DNA of 10,905 bases from positions 1-10,905 of the forward strand of contig UQNP01000052.1 in NCBI GenBank assembly GCA_900542385.1, written 5' to 3'. This document shows positions 1 to 7,424 of this stretch, in pieces. The position numbers were made by a program, and so were the translations under genes. The DNA is from an uncultured Eubacterium sp. (lineage in GTDB: Bacteria > Bacillota > Clostridia > Peptostreptococcales > Anaerovoracaceae). How positions within the stretch are numbered: the first letter of the stretch is position 1; each line of letters opens with the position of its first letter. Under the pieces are notes generated by a model that made no database searches, was not told the DNA's origin, and saw only the letters and a list, made by a program, of their open reading frames with translations.

Positions 1-1
1 T

Positions 2-1240
2 TCATGTGAAAAAATATATGACAAAATATACAGACATACGAAAGACCTTGTGAAAACAGGAGAATCCATAGAGAAAAAATACGGTATCCCTATCGTAAAC
101 AAAAGGATATCTGTAACGCCTGTATCGATGCTCGCAGCCGCTTCAGGCGGAGATCCTGTAAAATACGCCAAAACTCTCGACAAGGTTGCAAAGGAAGTCG
201 GCGTGAATTTTATCGGAGGATATTCTGCCCTCGTGCAGAAAGGCTTCGCCGCAGGAGACAGAGAACTTATGAAATCAATTCCCGAAGCTCTGGCGGAAAC
301 AGACTTCGTATGTTCTTCCGTGAATGTAGGCTCAACCAAAGCCGGCATAAACATGGATGCAGTGAAAACTATGGGGGAAATAGTGAGAAAGACAGCAGAG
401 CTCACTAAGGACAGACAGTGTATAGGTGCGGCAAAACTCGTTGTATTCTGCAACGCGCCTGATGACAATCCTTTCATGGCCGGCGCATTTCACGGCGTGG
501 GAGAGCCTGACTGCGTAATAAACGTAGGTGTTTCAGGACCGGGAGTAGTGCGTGCGGCTCTCGCGAAAATGCCTAAAGACGCACCTTTATCCGAAGTTGC
601 CGATCTTATAAAGCGCACTGCGTTCAAAATAACCAGGATGGGTCAGCTTGTAGGCAGTGAAGCCTCTGAAAAGCTTGGCGTTCCGTTCGGTATAATAGAT
701 CTGTCCCTCGCACCTACACCGGCCGTCGGAGATTCAGTCGCTCACATACTTGAAGAGATAGGTCTCGAGCAGTGCGGCGCTCACGGTACGACAGCGGCTC
801 TGGCTATGCTCAATGACGCTGTAAAAAAAGGCGGAGTCATGGCATCCTCAAACGTTGGAGGTCTGTCCGGCGCTTTCATACCTGTATCAGAAGACGCCGG
901 CATGATAGATGCTGCCCGCTCAGGCGCTCTGTCCCTTGAAAAACTCGAAGCAATGACCGCAGTATGTTCCGTAGGCCTTGATATGATAGTTCTTCCAGGC
1001 GATACGCCTGCTGAGACCATATCAGCTATTATAGCTGACGAAGCCGCTATCGGCATGGTCAATTCAAAGACTACTGCTGTAAGAGTAATCCCGGCCATAG
1101 GTCATGAAGAAGGAGAAATGCTCGATTTCGGAGGTCTTTTAGGAAGCGGACCTATTATGAAAGTAAATAAAAAATCTCCTGCTGAAATGATAAACAGAGG
1201 AGGCCGTATACCGGCTCCTATGCAGAGTCTGAAAAATTAA
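2..1240 (+). CDS. UPF0210/DUF711 (PFL-like) family protein, 5' end outside window
   Basis: The reading frame is open from the left edge ([10 protein letters not shown]...) and runs 412 codons to TAA at 1238-1240. The family is usually about 450 residues, so roughly the first 40 are missing. The GTG at 50 is an internal valine (K-D-L-V-K-T-G), not the start. Family hallmarks are visible: [69 protein letters not shown] and the C-terminal GGRIPAP. Members share a fold related to pyruvate formate-lyase, but to my knowledge no reaction is established. The protein should be soluble and cytoplasmic. In many Firmicutes this gene follows a small ACT-domain gene, which would lie left of the window. A strong terminator follows 53 bp after the stop, so it ends its transcript. 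Family assignment is confident; function is not. Confidence 0.93.
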   Translation, partial: SCEKIYDKIYRHTKDLVKTGESIEKKYGIPIVNKRISVTPVSMLAAASGGDPVKYAKTLDKVAKEVGVNFIGGYSALVQKGFAAGDRELMKSIPEALAETDFVCSSVNVGSTKAGINMDAVKTMGEIVRKTAELTKDRQCIGAAKLVVFCNAPDDNPFMAGAFHGVGEPDCVINVGVSGPGVVRAALAKMPKDAPLSEVADLIKRTAFKITRMGQLVGSEASEKLGVPFGIIDLSLAPTPAVGDSVAHILEEIGLEQCGAHGTTAALAMLNDAVKKGGVMASSNVGGLSGAFIPVSEDAGMIDAARSGALSLEKLEAMTAVCSVGLDMIVLPGDTPAETISAIIADEAAIGMVNSKTTAVRVIPAIGHEEGEMLDFGGLLGSGPIMKVNKKSPAEMINRGGRIPAPMQSLKN

Positions 1241-1293
1241 TCATATAGCTGTTGAATCCGATAGCTTTAACAATAATAATATTTATGCATGCA

Positions 1294-1334
1294 AAAAGCT
1301 GCCGCACCGTATTTGCTCCGATGCGGCAGCTTTT
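1294..1334. terminator. Bidirectional rho-independent terminator
   Basis: A perfect 13-bp GC-rich stem is formed by AAAAGCTGCCGCA (1294-1306) and TGCGGCAGCTTTT (1322-1334) with a 15-nt loop. On the + strand it runs into TTTTATATTT and closes the UPF0210 gene. On the - strand the A run at 1293-1297 gives a T tail, so it also closes the cysteine-rich gene that ends at 1348. Confidence 0.9.
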
Positions 1335-1347
1335 ATATTTCTATCGT

Positions 1348-1572
1348 CTACCAGCAGCAGCATGTGCAGCTATCAGAACACGAACATTCATTGCCGCAGC
1401 AATCCGTGCAGCAGTTTGAACATTCACATCCGCATCCGCAGCTATGTCTGTGCGATCCTGTTCGACACGAAGATGAATTACATCTTTGTGAAGTCCATGA
1501 CGATGACATGCTGAATGCATTGCTGCATCCACAGCCACAATTGTTGTTTGTCATGCAATTACAGTTCATCAT
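1348..1572 (-). CDS. Small, extremely cysteine-rich protein (74 aa), unknown function
   Basis: I do not recognise the family. The 74-residue product has 21 cysteines (28%), in CGCGC at 12-16, CGCGCEC at 45-51, CC pairs at 54-55 and 58-59, and a C-terminal CTCCCW. Asn, Ser and Gly fill most of the rest; there is no signal peptide or membrane segment. It is supported as a real gene by a near-perfect ribosome binding site (GAAAGGAGA at 1589-1581, 8 nt before ATG) and a strong terminator 14 bp after its stop. Two adjacent ATG codons (1572 and 1569) are possible starts; the first fits the spacing best. It lies downstream of pdaA, a sporulation-type gene, and its upstream region has a match to a sigma-K promoter. 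Two readings are possible: a disulfide-cross-linked spore coat or exosporium protein, or a metallothionein-like metal buffer, given the csoR-copA genes upstream. The first fits the immediate context slightly better; neither is proven. Confidence 0.8.
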   Translation of the reverse strand: MMNCNCMTNNNCGCGCSNAFSMSSSWTSQRCNSSSCRTGSHRHSCGCGCECSNCCTDCCGNECSCSDSCTCCCW

Positions 1573-1579
1573 TTAAAAA

Positions 1580-1619
1580 ATCTCCTTTCACCTGCATGAT
1601 ATATATTATGAAAGGAGAT
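1580..1619 (-). terminator. Hairpin with T tract: pdaA terminator that also contains the next gene's RBS
   Basis: Perfect 11-bp arms ATCTCCTTTCA and TGAAAGGAGAT (read on the - strand, 1619-1609 and 1590-1580) flank an 18-nt AT-rich loop and are followed by five more T residues (1579-1575). In a transcript coming from pdaA this would act as an intrinsic terminator. The second arm contains the GAAAGGAGA ribosome binding site of the cysteine-rich gene, so transcripts that read through would have that site paired. The stem has only 4 GC pairs, so its strength is moderate. Confidence 0.55.
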
Positions 1620-1630
1620 CACTTATTGTT
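1602..1630 (-). promoter_or_regulatory. Candidate sigma-K type promoter for the cysteine-rich gene
   Basis: On the - strand CATAATATA (1610-1602) fits the sigma-K -10 consensus CATAnnnTA. AACA (1630-1627), 16 nt upstream, fits the short -35 consensus mACm. The predicted transcript start falls near 1595, inside the hairpin loop, so this transcript would lack the first hairpin arm and keep a free ribosome binding site. The consensus is short and AT-rich matches arise by chance; the sporulation-type gene next door is the only contextual support. Confidence 0.3.
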
Positions 1631-1670
1631 ACCATGTGGGATTCATGTCCGTATAACATCGATCTCATCA

Positions 1671-2477
1671 TCACTTAAGCTCTTCTATGGATTTAAACTT
1701 ATACCCCATATTTTCCCATTTTGTCAGAAGCTCATCGAGAATCTCACTGTTGGTTCTTGATGTGCTGTGAAGCAGTACTATAGCTCCGGGATGAGTCCTC
1801 GGTATCAGCTTTTTCAGCGCTTCTTCACGGGTCGGCTGATCAGATTCGTACCAGTCTACATAAGCAAGGCTCCAGAATATGGTCCTATACCCCATTTCAT
1901 CTGCCATTTTAAGATTTTCTTCACTGTATTTACCCTGAGGAGGTCTGTAATACTTTTTCATCTCTTTGCCGGTAACTTCTTTGTATTTAATTTCAAGTTT
2001 TTCCAGCTCTTTTCTGAAAGTTTCTTCAGTGGATATCTCCGACATATCAGGATGACTGTACGTATGGTTTCCTACGGTATGCCCTTCTTTTTCCATACGT
2101 TTCACAAGTTCCGGGCTGGTCTCTATATAATTGCCGACGAGGAAAAATGTCGCTTTGACATTATGCTTTTTAAGAACATCCAGGATATTTGCAGTATATC
2201 CGTTTTCATAACCTGCATCAAAGGTAAGATATAAAACTTTTTTATCGGTATTCTCTGCATAATAACTGTTGAACTTTTTCAGATAATCCATTCCCGCATT
2301 GGCAACAGGCGGTTTTCCCTCCTCCTGAAAACTCAGTCCCCAGCTGCCCTCTGCCGATGTATTTATCTCTCTGCCCTGAAATACCGATATCAGAAAAATA
2401 ACAGCAGCTGCTGCCGATACTAATGCAGCAGCTGCGATAATTTTCTTTGCTTTCCTTTTACGTATCATAATAATCAT
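1671..2477 (-). CDS. pdaA: PdaA-type polysaccharide deacetylase (spore cortex muramic-delta-lactam formation)
   Basis: The 268-aa protein has a basic N-terminus and one membrane segment at about 13-33, then an SWGLSF block (45-50) and a NodB homology domain typical of PdaA. PdaA removes the acetyl group from muramic acid in spore cortex peptidoglycan, a step in muramic-delta-lactam formation. Visible motifs are TFDAG (85-89, catalytic Asp87), HTYSH (138-142, metal ligands), YRPPQGKYS (177-185), DW (208-209) and LLH with His237. Residue 88 is Ala where classical NodB enzymes have Asp and Bacillus PdaA has Asn. The domain probably faces outward, anchored by the N-terminal helix. The ATG at 2477 has a modest GGTGA site 6-7 nt upstream. 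The gap to tcdA is 60 bp; a TATAAT (2501-2496) there would put the transcript start on the RBS, so read-through from tcdA or a sporulation promoter is more likely. A relative acting on cell-wall glycan in growing cells is the main alternative. Confidence 0.88.
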   Translation of the reverse strand: MIIMIRKRKAKKIIAAAALVSAAAAVIFLISVFQGREINTSAEGSWGLSFQEEGKPPVANAGMDYLKKFNSYYAENTDKKVLYLTFDAGYENGYTANILDVLKKHNVKATFFLVGNYIETSPELVKRMEKEGHTVGNHTYSHPDMSEISTEETFRKELEKLEIKYKEVTGKEMKKYYRPPQGKYSEENLKMADEMGYRTIFWSLAYVDWYESDQPTREEALKKLIPRTHPGAIVLLHSTSRTNSEILDELLTKWENMGYKFKSIEELK

Positions 2478-2537
2478 ATATGCATCACCACAATCATTAT
2501 ATTTAGCATAGCGATGAAAAATACATATGATTTTTAT

Positions 2538-3269
2538 TTATACGATCAGATCTTTTATTACCTCCGATGCGATTATCAGTCCGGCTGCCGCCGGTACTGC
2601 GGCAATGCTTCCCGGCACTCTTTTCCTGCTTTCTTCTTTTCCTGTCTCTTTTTCAGATTCATCATGAGCGTTGAAACGAGGTTTTACAGGCTCTTCCCTG
2701 GAATACACGACTTTCAGTGACCTTACGCCTCGTTTTTTCAGCTCCCGTCTCATCACCCTTGCAAGGGGACACACAGAGGTTTCATATATATCCGCCACCT
2801 CAAATGACTGGGGAGAAAGCTTATTTCCGGCACCCATCGCACTTATTACCGGGACTCCATGCCTCTGTCCTTCGACAGCAAGGGATATCTTCCCCGCCAC
2901 CGTATCTATGGCATCCACGATATAATCATATTTTAAAAAATCGAATTCATCGGCTTTATCAGGCATATAAAACGATCTGTGTTTAACCACTTTCACTTCC
3001 GGATTTATATCCATGATACGTTCTTCAGCAGCATCTACTTTATATTTTCCGACTGTGCTGCGCAGCGCTATTATCTGTCTGTTGAGATTGGAAATGCTGA
3101 CTTTATCGTTGTCTATGAGATCTATACCGCCAAGGCCGCTTCTTACGAGAGCTTCTACGACATAGCCTCCTACTCCGCCTATGCCGAAAACTGCTACTCT
3201 CCTGCCGGCAAGCTTTTCAACGCTCTCTTTTCCTATCAGCATCTCCGTCCTTGAAAACTGACCGTGCAT
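2538..3269 (-). CDS. tcdA: tRNA threonylcarbamoyladenosine dehydratase (ThiF/E1-like family)
   Basis: A 243-aa single-domain E1-like protein. It has the nucleotide-binding glycine loop FGIGGVGGYV (28-37), an acidic strand end LIDND (51-55), SNLNRQ (60-65) and the TcdA-type segment CPLARVMRRELKKRG (167-181), which is distinct from ThiF and MoeB. TcdA (CsdL/YgdL) uses ATP to cyclise t6A at position 37 of ANN-decoding tRNAs to ct6A in the cytoplasm. Residues 203-219 form a charged insertion (many E and K) before the C-terminal helix. The gene starts 17 bp after the copA stop, with a weak GGTG site 8 nt before ATG, so it is probably co-transcribed with copA. That link looks positional: no copper role is known for this family. 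A sulfur-carrier-activating E1 is the alternative, but no ubiquitin-like partner gene is nearby. Confidence 0.9.
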   Translation of the reverse strand: MHGQFSRTEMLIGKESVEKLAGRRVAVFGIGGVGGYVVEALVRSGLGGIDLIDNDKVSISNLNRQIIALRSTVGKYKVDAAEERIMDINPEVKVVKHRSFYMPDKADEFDFLKYDYIVDAIDTVAGKISLAVEGQRHGVPVISAMGAGNKLSPQSFEVADIYETSVCPLARVMRRELKKRGVRSLKVVYSREEPVKPRFNAHDESEKETGKEESRKRVPGSIAAVPAAAGLIIASEVIKDLIV

Positions 3270-3286
3270 TTATCAACACCGCCTGA

Positions 3287-3496
3287 CTAAATAATGGATG
3301 TCACGCTGTAATCCTGATCTTCCACTGCTTTCTTGAGAACATCATTTGATACATCGCTTTTCAGTGTCACCACCGCTTCATCTTTTTCATGGCTCACTTC
3401 CGCGTTTTCAACACCGTCGATGGCTTCAAGACTTTTCTTTACTCTCGCTTCACAGTGTTCACACATCATCCCTTCGATTTTCATAGTTTTTTCCAT
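3287..3496 (-). CDS. copZ: Possible internal start producing a free CopZ-like copper chaperone (69 aa)
   Basis: Inside and in frame with copA, ATG at 3496-3494 (CopA Met775) is preceded by AAAAAGGAGGA (3514-3504), a perfect ribosome binding site with 8-nt spacing from GGAGG. The product from this start would be 69 residues, the usual size of a free CopZ, with the Cu(I)-binding motif MCEHC at 11-15 and a complete ferredoxin-like HMA domain. CopZ-type chaperones carry Cu(I) to CopA and CsoR. The simplest history is that separate copA and copZ genes fused when the copA stop was lost, leaving the copZ translation signals. Whether the internal start is used cannot be told from sequence: AAAAAGGAGGA also encodes Lys-Lys-Glu-Asp in the linker. 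Confidence 0.4.
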   Translation of the reverse strand: MEKTMKIEGMMCEHCEARVKKSLEAIDGVENAEVSHEKDEAVVTLKSDVSNDVLKKAVEDQDYSVTSII

Positions 3497-5818
3497 TTCG
3501 ATATCCTCCTTTTTATTGTCCTGCTTTTCATGTTTTTTCACCTTGTATTTCGAAGCATCTCTTATATTTATAAAATTCAGTCTCAGCGCATTTGTAACCA
3601 CGCAGAAACTGGATAAGCTCATGGCCGCTGCGCCGAACATCGGATTAAGCTGAAGTCCGAACACAGGTATCCATACTCCTGCTGCCAGCGGGATACCTAT
3701 GACATTGTATATAAATGCCCAGAACAGGTTCTGATGTATATTCCTTAAGGTGACGCGACTCAGTCTTATAGCCGCAGGCACATCGCTGAGTCTGCTGTTC
3801 ATCAGAACCACATCCGCTGCATCTATGGCTATATCGGTACCGGCTCCTATGGCTATCCCGGTATCAGCCCTCGTAAGCGCCGGAGCATCGTTTATACCAT
3901 CCCCTACCATGGCGACTTTTCCCTTTGCTTTAATGGATCTTACTGCTCTTTCCTTTCCGTCGGGAAGAACTCCTGCAATCACTTCATCTACTCCTGCCTG
4001 ACGCCCTACCGTCTGTGCAGTCTTTTCGTTATCGCCGGTGAGCATGACTACTCTTATACCCATATCTTTGAGTTCTTTCACAGCCTGCGGACTGTCCTCT
4101 TTTATGACATCCGCTACCGCTATTATTCCCGTCAGCATATTTCCTTTGGCAAAAAACAGAGGCGTCTTGCCTTCTTCCGATAGTTTTTCGGCAATATCCT
4201 TTATTTCCGTGGAAATATCTGCATACTTTCCGATAAACTTTAAATTCCCGCCTCTGATATATTCGTTTCCCATACGTCCGGAAAGTCCATTGCCCGGCAG
4301 AACTTCAAATCCTTCTGCATCTGCGGCTTTTATCTCCTGCCTTTCGGCTTCTTCCACCACAGCTTTTGCTATAGGATGCTCGCTTTTAACTTCCAGGGTA
4401 TACGCCATTTCCAAAAGCTCTTTCTTGCTGCTGCCTGCGAAAGCTATCATATCCGTTACCTTCGGCTCACCCTTAGTGATAGTCCCTGTCTTATCCAAAA
4501 TGACCGATGTTACTTTCCCGGTCTCTTCCAGAGATGAAGCTGTTTTAAACAGTATGCCGTTTTTAGCACCTATCCCATTTCCGACCATTATTGCCACTGG
4601 AGTCGCAAGTCCCAGCGCACACGGACAGCTTATCACCAGCACCGATATACCTCTCGCCAAAGCATATCCGATGCTCTGCCCTGCAATGAGCCATACGATT
4701 ATCGTGACTGCCGCTATCCCTATAACTGCCGGCACGAATATCCCTGAAACTCTGTCTGCAACTTTAGCGATAGGCGCTTTAGTCGCTGCGGCATCGCTCA
4801 CCATTTTTATTATCTGAGAGAGGACAGTATCCTCGCCGACTCTGCTGGCTTCACACTTTATATATCCTGACTGATTGACTGTAGCCGCAGATACCGTATC
4901 CCCCGGTGCTTTATCGACCGGTATGCTCTCTCCTGTAAGCGCAGATTCATTTACAGCACTGCTGCCTTCCTTTACGATACCGTCAACCGGTATGTTTTCA
5001 CCCGGTCTTACTACGAAAATGTCTCCTTTTACCACCTGCTCCACAGGTATTTCCTTTTCTTCTCCGTCTCTGACCACCACAGCAGTCTGAGGAGCCAGCT
5101 TCATAAGACCTTTCAGGGCATCTGTGGTACGCCCCTTGGATCTTGCTTCCAGCATTTTGCCTACCGTTATGAGTGCCAGTATCATCGCCGCAGTTTCAAA
5201 GTAAAATTCATGCATATACGCCATGACTCCGGCAGAATCACCTCTCACCTGAGCTCCCGTCATAGCAAACAAAGCATATGTGCTGTATACAAATGCGGCA
5301 CTGGAGCCCAAAGCTACGAGCGTATCCATATTAGGCGCAACATGAAACAGACTTTTAAAACCGCTTATAAAGAATTTCTGATTTATAACCATTACGGCAA
5401 TAGTCAGAAGCAGCTGTATAAGTCCCATTGCCAAGTGATTTTCTTCCAGCGCCTGAGGTACAGGCCATCCCCACATGGTATGTCCCATGGAAAAATACAT
5501 GAGCACTATCAGAAATACCAGTGATGCTGCAAGTCGCTTTTTGAGAACGGGAGTCTCTTTATCTGAAAGCATATCTTCATTTTCCGATACCGCATCCCTT
5601 GTTTTTGCAGTGCTGTCCCCGCCCTTTTTCGAGGCACCGTAACCGGCAGCTTCCACTGCTGCGATTATATCTGCATCCGACGCAGTACCTTCCACCCCCA
5701 TAGAATTAGTCAAAAGGCTGACAGAGCAGGATTCTACTCCATCAAGCTTTGACACAGCTTTTTCGACTCGCAAGCTGCATGCCGCACAGCTCATCCCGGT
5801 CACATTAAACTGTTCCAT
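3287..5818 (-). CDS. copA: Copper(I)-exporting P1B-1 ATPase CopA with N- and C-terminal HMA domains
   Basis: This 843-aa inner-membrane pump exports Cu(I) using ATP. An N-terminal HMA domain carries GMSCAAC (8-14). The pump core has TGES (295-298), the metal-channel CPC (398-400), the phosphorylation motif DKTGT (442-446, Asp442), the HP dipeptide (481-482) and GDGINDAP (640-647). YN (704-705) and MxxSS (733-737) in the last two membrane helices are the Cu(I) signature, which argues against Zn or Cd. After the core, a charged linker (about 754-774) leads to a second HMA domain (775-843) with MCEHC, very like a free CopZ. Typical CopA proteins of about 740-820 residues lack this tail. ATG at 5818 is preceded by GGAG with 10-nt spacing. 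The csoR stop is 58 bp upstream, with no terminator between, so csoR and copA form one copper-induced unit. An internal ribosome binding site before residue 775 is described separately. Confidence 0.97.
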   Translation of the reverse strand: MEQFNVTGMSCAACSLRVEKAVSKLDGVESCSVSLLTNSMGVEGTASDADIIAAVEAAGYGASKKGGDSTAKTRDAVSENEDMLSDKETPVLKKRLAASLVFLIVLMYFSMGHTMWGWPVPQALEENHLAMGLIQLLLTIAVMVINQKFFISGFKSLFHVAPNMDTLVALGSSAAFVYSTYALFAMTGAQVRGDSAGVMAYMHEFYFETAAMILALITVGKMLEARSKGRTTDALKGLMKLAPQTAVVVRDGEEKEIPVEQVVKGDIFVVRPGENIPVDGIVKEGSSAVNESALTGESIPVDKAPGDTVSAATVNQSGYIKCEASRVGEDTVLSQIIKMVSDAAATKAPIAKVADRVSGIFVPAVIGIAAVTIIVWLIAGQSIGYALARGISVLVISCPCALGLATPVAIMVGNGIGAKNGILFKTASSLEETGKVTSVILDKTGTITKGEPKVTDMIAFAGSSKKELLEMAYTLEVKSEHPIAKAVVEEAERQEIKAADAEGFEVLPGNGLSGRMGNEYIRGGNLKFIGKYADISTEIKDIAEKLSEEGKTPLFFAKGNMLTGIIAVADVIKEDSPQAVKELKDMGIRVVMLTGDNEKTAQTVGRQAGVDEVIAGVLPDGKERAVRSIKAKGKVAMVGDGINDAPALTRADTGIAIGAGTDIAIDAADVVLMNSRLSDVPAAIRLSRVTLRNIHQNLFWAFIYNVIGIPLAAGVWIPVFGLQLNPMFGAAAMSLSSFCVVTNALRLNFINIRDASKYKVKKHEKQDNKKEDIEMEKTMKIEGMMCEHCEARVKKSLEAIDGVENAEVSHEKDEAVVTLKSDVSNDVLKKAVEDQDYSVTSII

Positions 5819-5876
5819 ATAACATCATCTCCTCTATCCTGCAATGTACGAAATCCGATATACGAGCCTGCAGATC

Positions 5877-6179
5877 CTATTTCATAAGTTTCTGTAAAAC
5901 AGCTACAAGTTCTTCTATGGTTTCGTCGTTCCCTTCTCTTATGTCACTTGCGACGCAGTTTCTTATATGTTCGCTGAGCAATTCTTTATTGAAGGAATTG
6001 AGCGCGGCATTCACAGCGGCTACCTGTATGAGTATGTCGGTGCAGTACACATCCTTTTCCACCATTCCTCTTATACCTCTTACCTGTCCTTCTATCCTGC
6101 TAAGACGATTTATAAGACTTTTGCGCTCATTTTCCGAGCGTTCTGTCGTTCTGTGACAATTTTCCTTTGTTTTTTCCAT
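5877..6179 (-). CDS. csoR: CsoR-family copper-sensing repressor
   Basis: A 100-aa all-helical DUF156 protein without a helix-turn-helix. The family core RLSRIEGQVRGIRGMVE is at 25-41. The Cu(I) ligands of CsoR are all present with canonical spacing: Cys46, His71 (25 residues later) and Cys75 (4 later). The His separates it from the persulfide sensor CstR, and the set points to Cu(I) rather than Ni(II) (RcnR) or formaldehyde (FrmR). Apo-CsoR binds operator DNA; Cu(I) releases it. The start at 6179 is supported by AGGTGG 8 nt upstream. The gene heads the csoR-copA unit and probably represses itself through the inverted repeat at 6214-6232. The N-terminal 20 residues contain an additional Cys8-His9 pair, of unknown relevance. 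Confidence 0.95.
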   Translation of the reverse strand: MEKTKENCHRTTERSENERKSLINRLSRIEGQVRGIRGMVEKDVYCTDILIQVAAVNAALNSFNKELLSEHIRNCVASDIREGNDETIEELVAVLQKLMK

Positions 6180-6211
6180 TTCGAACCACCTTTCTCATTT
6201 CCTAACGCAAT

Positions 6212-6238
6212 ACTATACCCCTCTTCGGTATATGTCAA
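6212..6238 (-). promoter_or_regulatory. Promoter of the csoR-copA operon
   Basis: A perfect -35 TTGACA lies at 6238-6233 on the - strand. The best -10 hexamer, TATAGT at 6217-6212, is only 15 nt away. TAGTAT at 6215-6210 gives the preferred 17-nt spacing but a poorer match. A short spacer fits a regulated promoter. The start codon of csoR is about 30 bp downstream. Confidence 0.7.
6214..6232. promoter_or_regulatory. Probable CsoR operator
   Basis: The 19-bp sequence TATACCCCTCTTCGGTATA has perfect 6-bp arms TATACC and GGTATA around a 7-nt centre with a C/G tract, as in known CsoR sites of the TACC(C)...(G)GGTA type. It fills the spacer between the -35 and -10 elements of the csoR promoter, so bound CsoR would block RNA polymerase. 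Assignment rests on similarity and on the adjacent csoR gene. Confidence 0.7.
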
Positions 6239-6273
6239 GTTTTTTCTAAGTGTCCTGCAAACTTTCTTTTGTT

Positions 6274-6303
6274 TGTTCCTGTATACAGTTTGATGTTATA
6301 ATA
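6274..6303 (+). promoter_or_regulatory. Promoter of the yeiH-type gene, with a palindrome in its spacer
   Basis: A perfect -10 TATAAT is at 6298-6303 and TTGTTC at 6274-6279 is a partial -35 with 18-nt spacing. The spacer begins with the perfect 10-bp palindrome CTGTATACAG (6280-6289), a candidate operator. Transcription would start near 6310 and leave a leader of about 70 nt, which contains a small CGGTA-AAA-TACCG hairpin (6324-6336). Confidence 0.6.
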
Positions 6304-6380
6304 CGTTAAGTATGCGCGATGACGGTAAAATACCGCACGGGCTGAATTTATTACACTGGATATAAAATGGAGAAAACACA

Positions 6381-7424
6381 ATGGATAAGAAAAAAAACAG
6401 GTTTTTTGAAGCCAAAACCGTGCCCGGTATTATCGCATGCCTCATAATAGCTGTTCCCGCATGGCTGCTCGGTCTGAAATTTCCTATAATTGGAGGTCCC
6501 ATTTTCGGCATACTCATGGGGATGATACTTGCTTTTTTCAAACGACCTGCCTTATTCGACACGGGAATAAAATTCACATCTAAATACATACTTCAGTATT
6601 CGATAATACTTCTCGGATTTGAGATGAATCTTTTCAACGTCATCCGAGTAGGAGGACAATCGCTTCTCGTGATGATATTTACTTTGACATCTTCATTCAT
6701 CACCGCTTACTTCATAGGCAAAGCCCTCAAAATCGACGGCAAGACTACCACGCTCATCGGCGTTGGAACTTCCATATGCGGCGGATCTGCCATAGCCGCC
6801 ACCGCTCCTGTGATACAGGCAAAGGATGAAGATGTTGCCCAGTCTATTTCCACTATATTTTTATTCAATATAATAGCCGTATTCATCTTTCCGCCGCTGG
6901 GACATCTGTTCGGACTGAGCGATACGGGCTTCGGAATGTGGGCAGGCACCGCTATCAACGATACTTCATCGGTTGTTGCCGCAGGAGCTTCATGGAGCAG
7001 CGCTGCAGGAAACAATACTGCCCTTGCCTTTGCTACGATAGTAAAACTGACAAGGACCCTGATGATCGTACCGATAACTCTTGTACTCGCCATCTACACT
7101 GCGAAAAAACTTTCAAAAAAAGCTGCTTCCGCAGATGAAAGCGAAAACAGCTTCAGTTTTATAAAGGTATTTCCATGGTTCGTACTGGGCTTCGTACTGA
7201 CCGCTATATTAAATACATTCCTGCCTATACCTGCATCAGTATCCGAGACTTTAGTGCAGATAGGCAAATTCATGATAGTCATGGCAATGACCGCGATCGG
7301 TCTCAACACAAACCTCAAAAAACTGCTGACAAATGGGCTTAAACCTATATGTCTCGGTCTCTGCTGCTGGTTTGTGGTTGCTGCTGTATCTCTTATAGTA
7401 CAGCATTTTATAGGACTTATTTAA
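6381..7424 (+). CDS. YeiH-family putative sulfate exporter (UPF0324 membrane protein)
   Basis: The 347-aa protein is highly hydrophobic with about nine to ten membrane helices, the usual size and form of the YeiH/UPF0324 family. The family signature [17 protein letters not shown] is at 129-145, with a second conserved block [16 protein letters not shown] at 187-202 and the helix-7/8 region [13 protein letters not shown]. The family is listed as putative sulfate exporters on genetic and regulatory evidence, and the substrate is not firmly shown. In many bacteria the gene sits beside a LysR regulator (CysL/YeiE type) and sulfur genes; none is present here. It is read divergently from csoR with 201 bp between them. 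The ATG at 6381 has a GGAG site (6369-6372) 8 nt upstream. Its stop overlaps the end of the convergent exonuclease III gene by 8 bp, and no terminator hairpin separates them. Confidence 0.9.
   Translation: MDKKKNRFFEAKTVPGIIACLIIAVPAWLLGLKFPIIGGPIFGILMGMILAFFKRPALFDTGIKFTSKYILQYSIILLGFEMNLFNVIRVGGQSLLVMIFTLTSSFITAYFIGKALKIDGKTTTLIGVGTSICGGSAIAATAPVIQAKDEDVAQSISTIFLFNIIAVFIFPPLGHLFGLSDTGFGMWAGTAINDTSSVVAAGASWSSAAGNNTALAFATIVKLTRTLMIVPITLVLAIYTAKKLSKKAASADESENSFSFIKVFPWFVLGFVLTAILNTFLPIPASVSETLVQIGKFMIVMAMTAIGLNTNLKKLLTNGLKPICLGLCCWFVVAAVSLIVQHFIGLI

Noticed and set aside
50..1240. UPF0210 gene starting at the GTG at 50
   Set aside because: The frame is open to the left edge and residues before 50 match the family; the true start is outside the window.
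1341..1538. - strand 65-aa frame overlapping the Cys-rich gene
   Set aside because: It lacks a ribosome binding site; the 1348-1572 frame has a near-perfect one.
1289..1576. + strand 95-aa frame, rich in Gln, His and Leu
   Set aside because: It starts inside the terminator, has no ribosome binding site and is the antisense of the Cys-rich gene.
1767..2234. + strand 155-aa frame
   Set aside because: Antisense to pdaA, with no start signals or recognisable domain.
4038..4817. + strand 259-aa frame
   Set aside because: Antisense of the most conserved part of copA; long only because of codon bias on the coding strand.
6310..6380. Riboswitch in the 70-nt leader of yeiH
   Set aside because: Only a 5-bp hairpin is visible; no known aptamer core or terminator stem was found.
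6707..7093. - strand 128-aa frame
   Set aside because: Antisense of yeiH, with no ribosome binding site.
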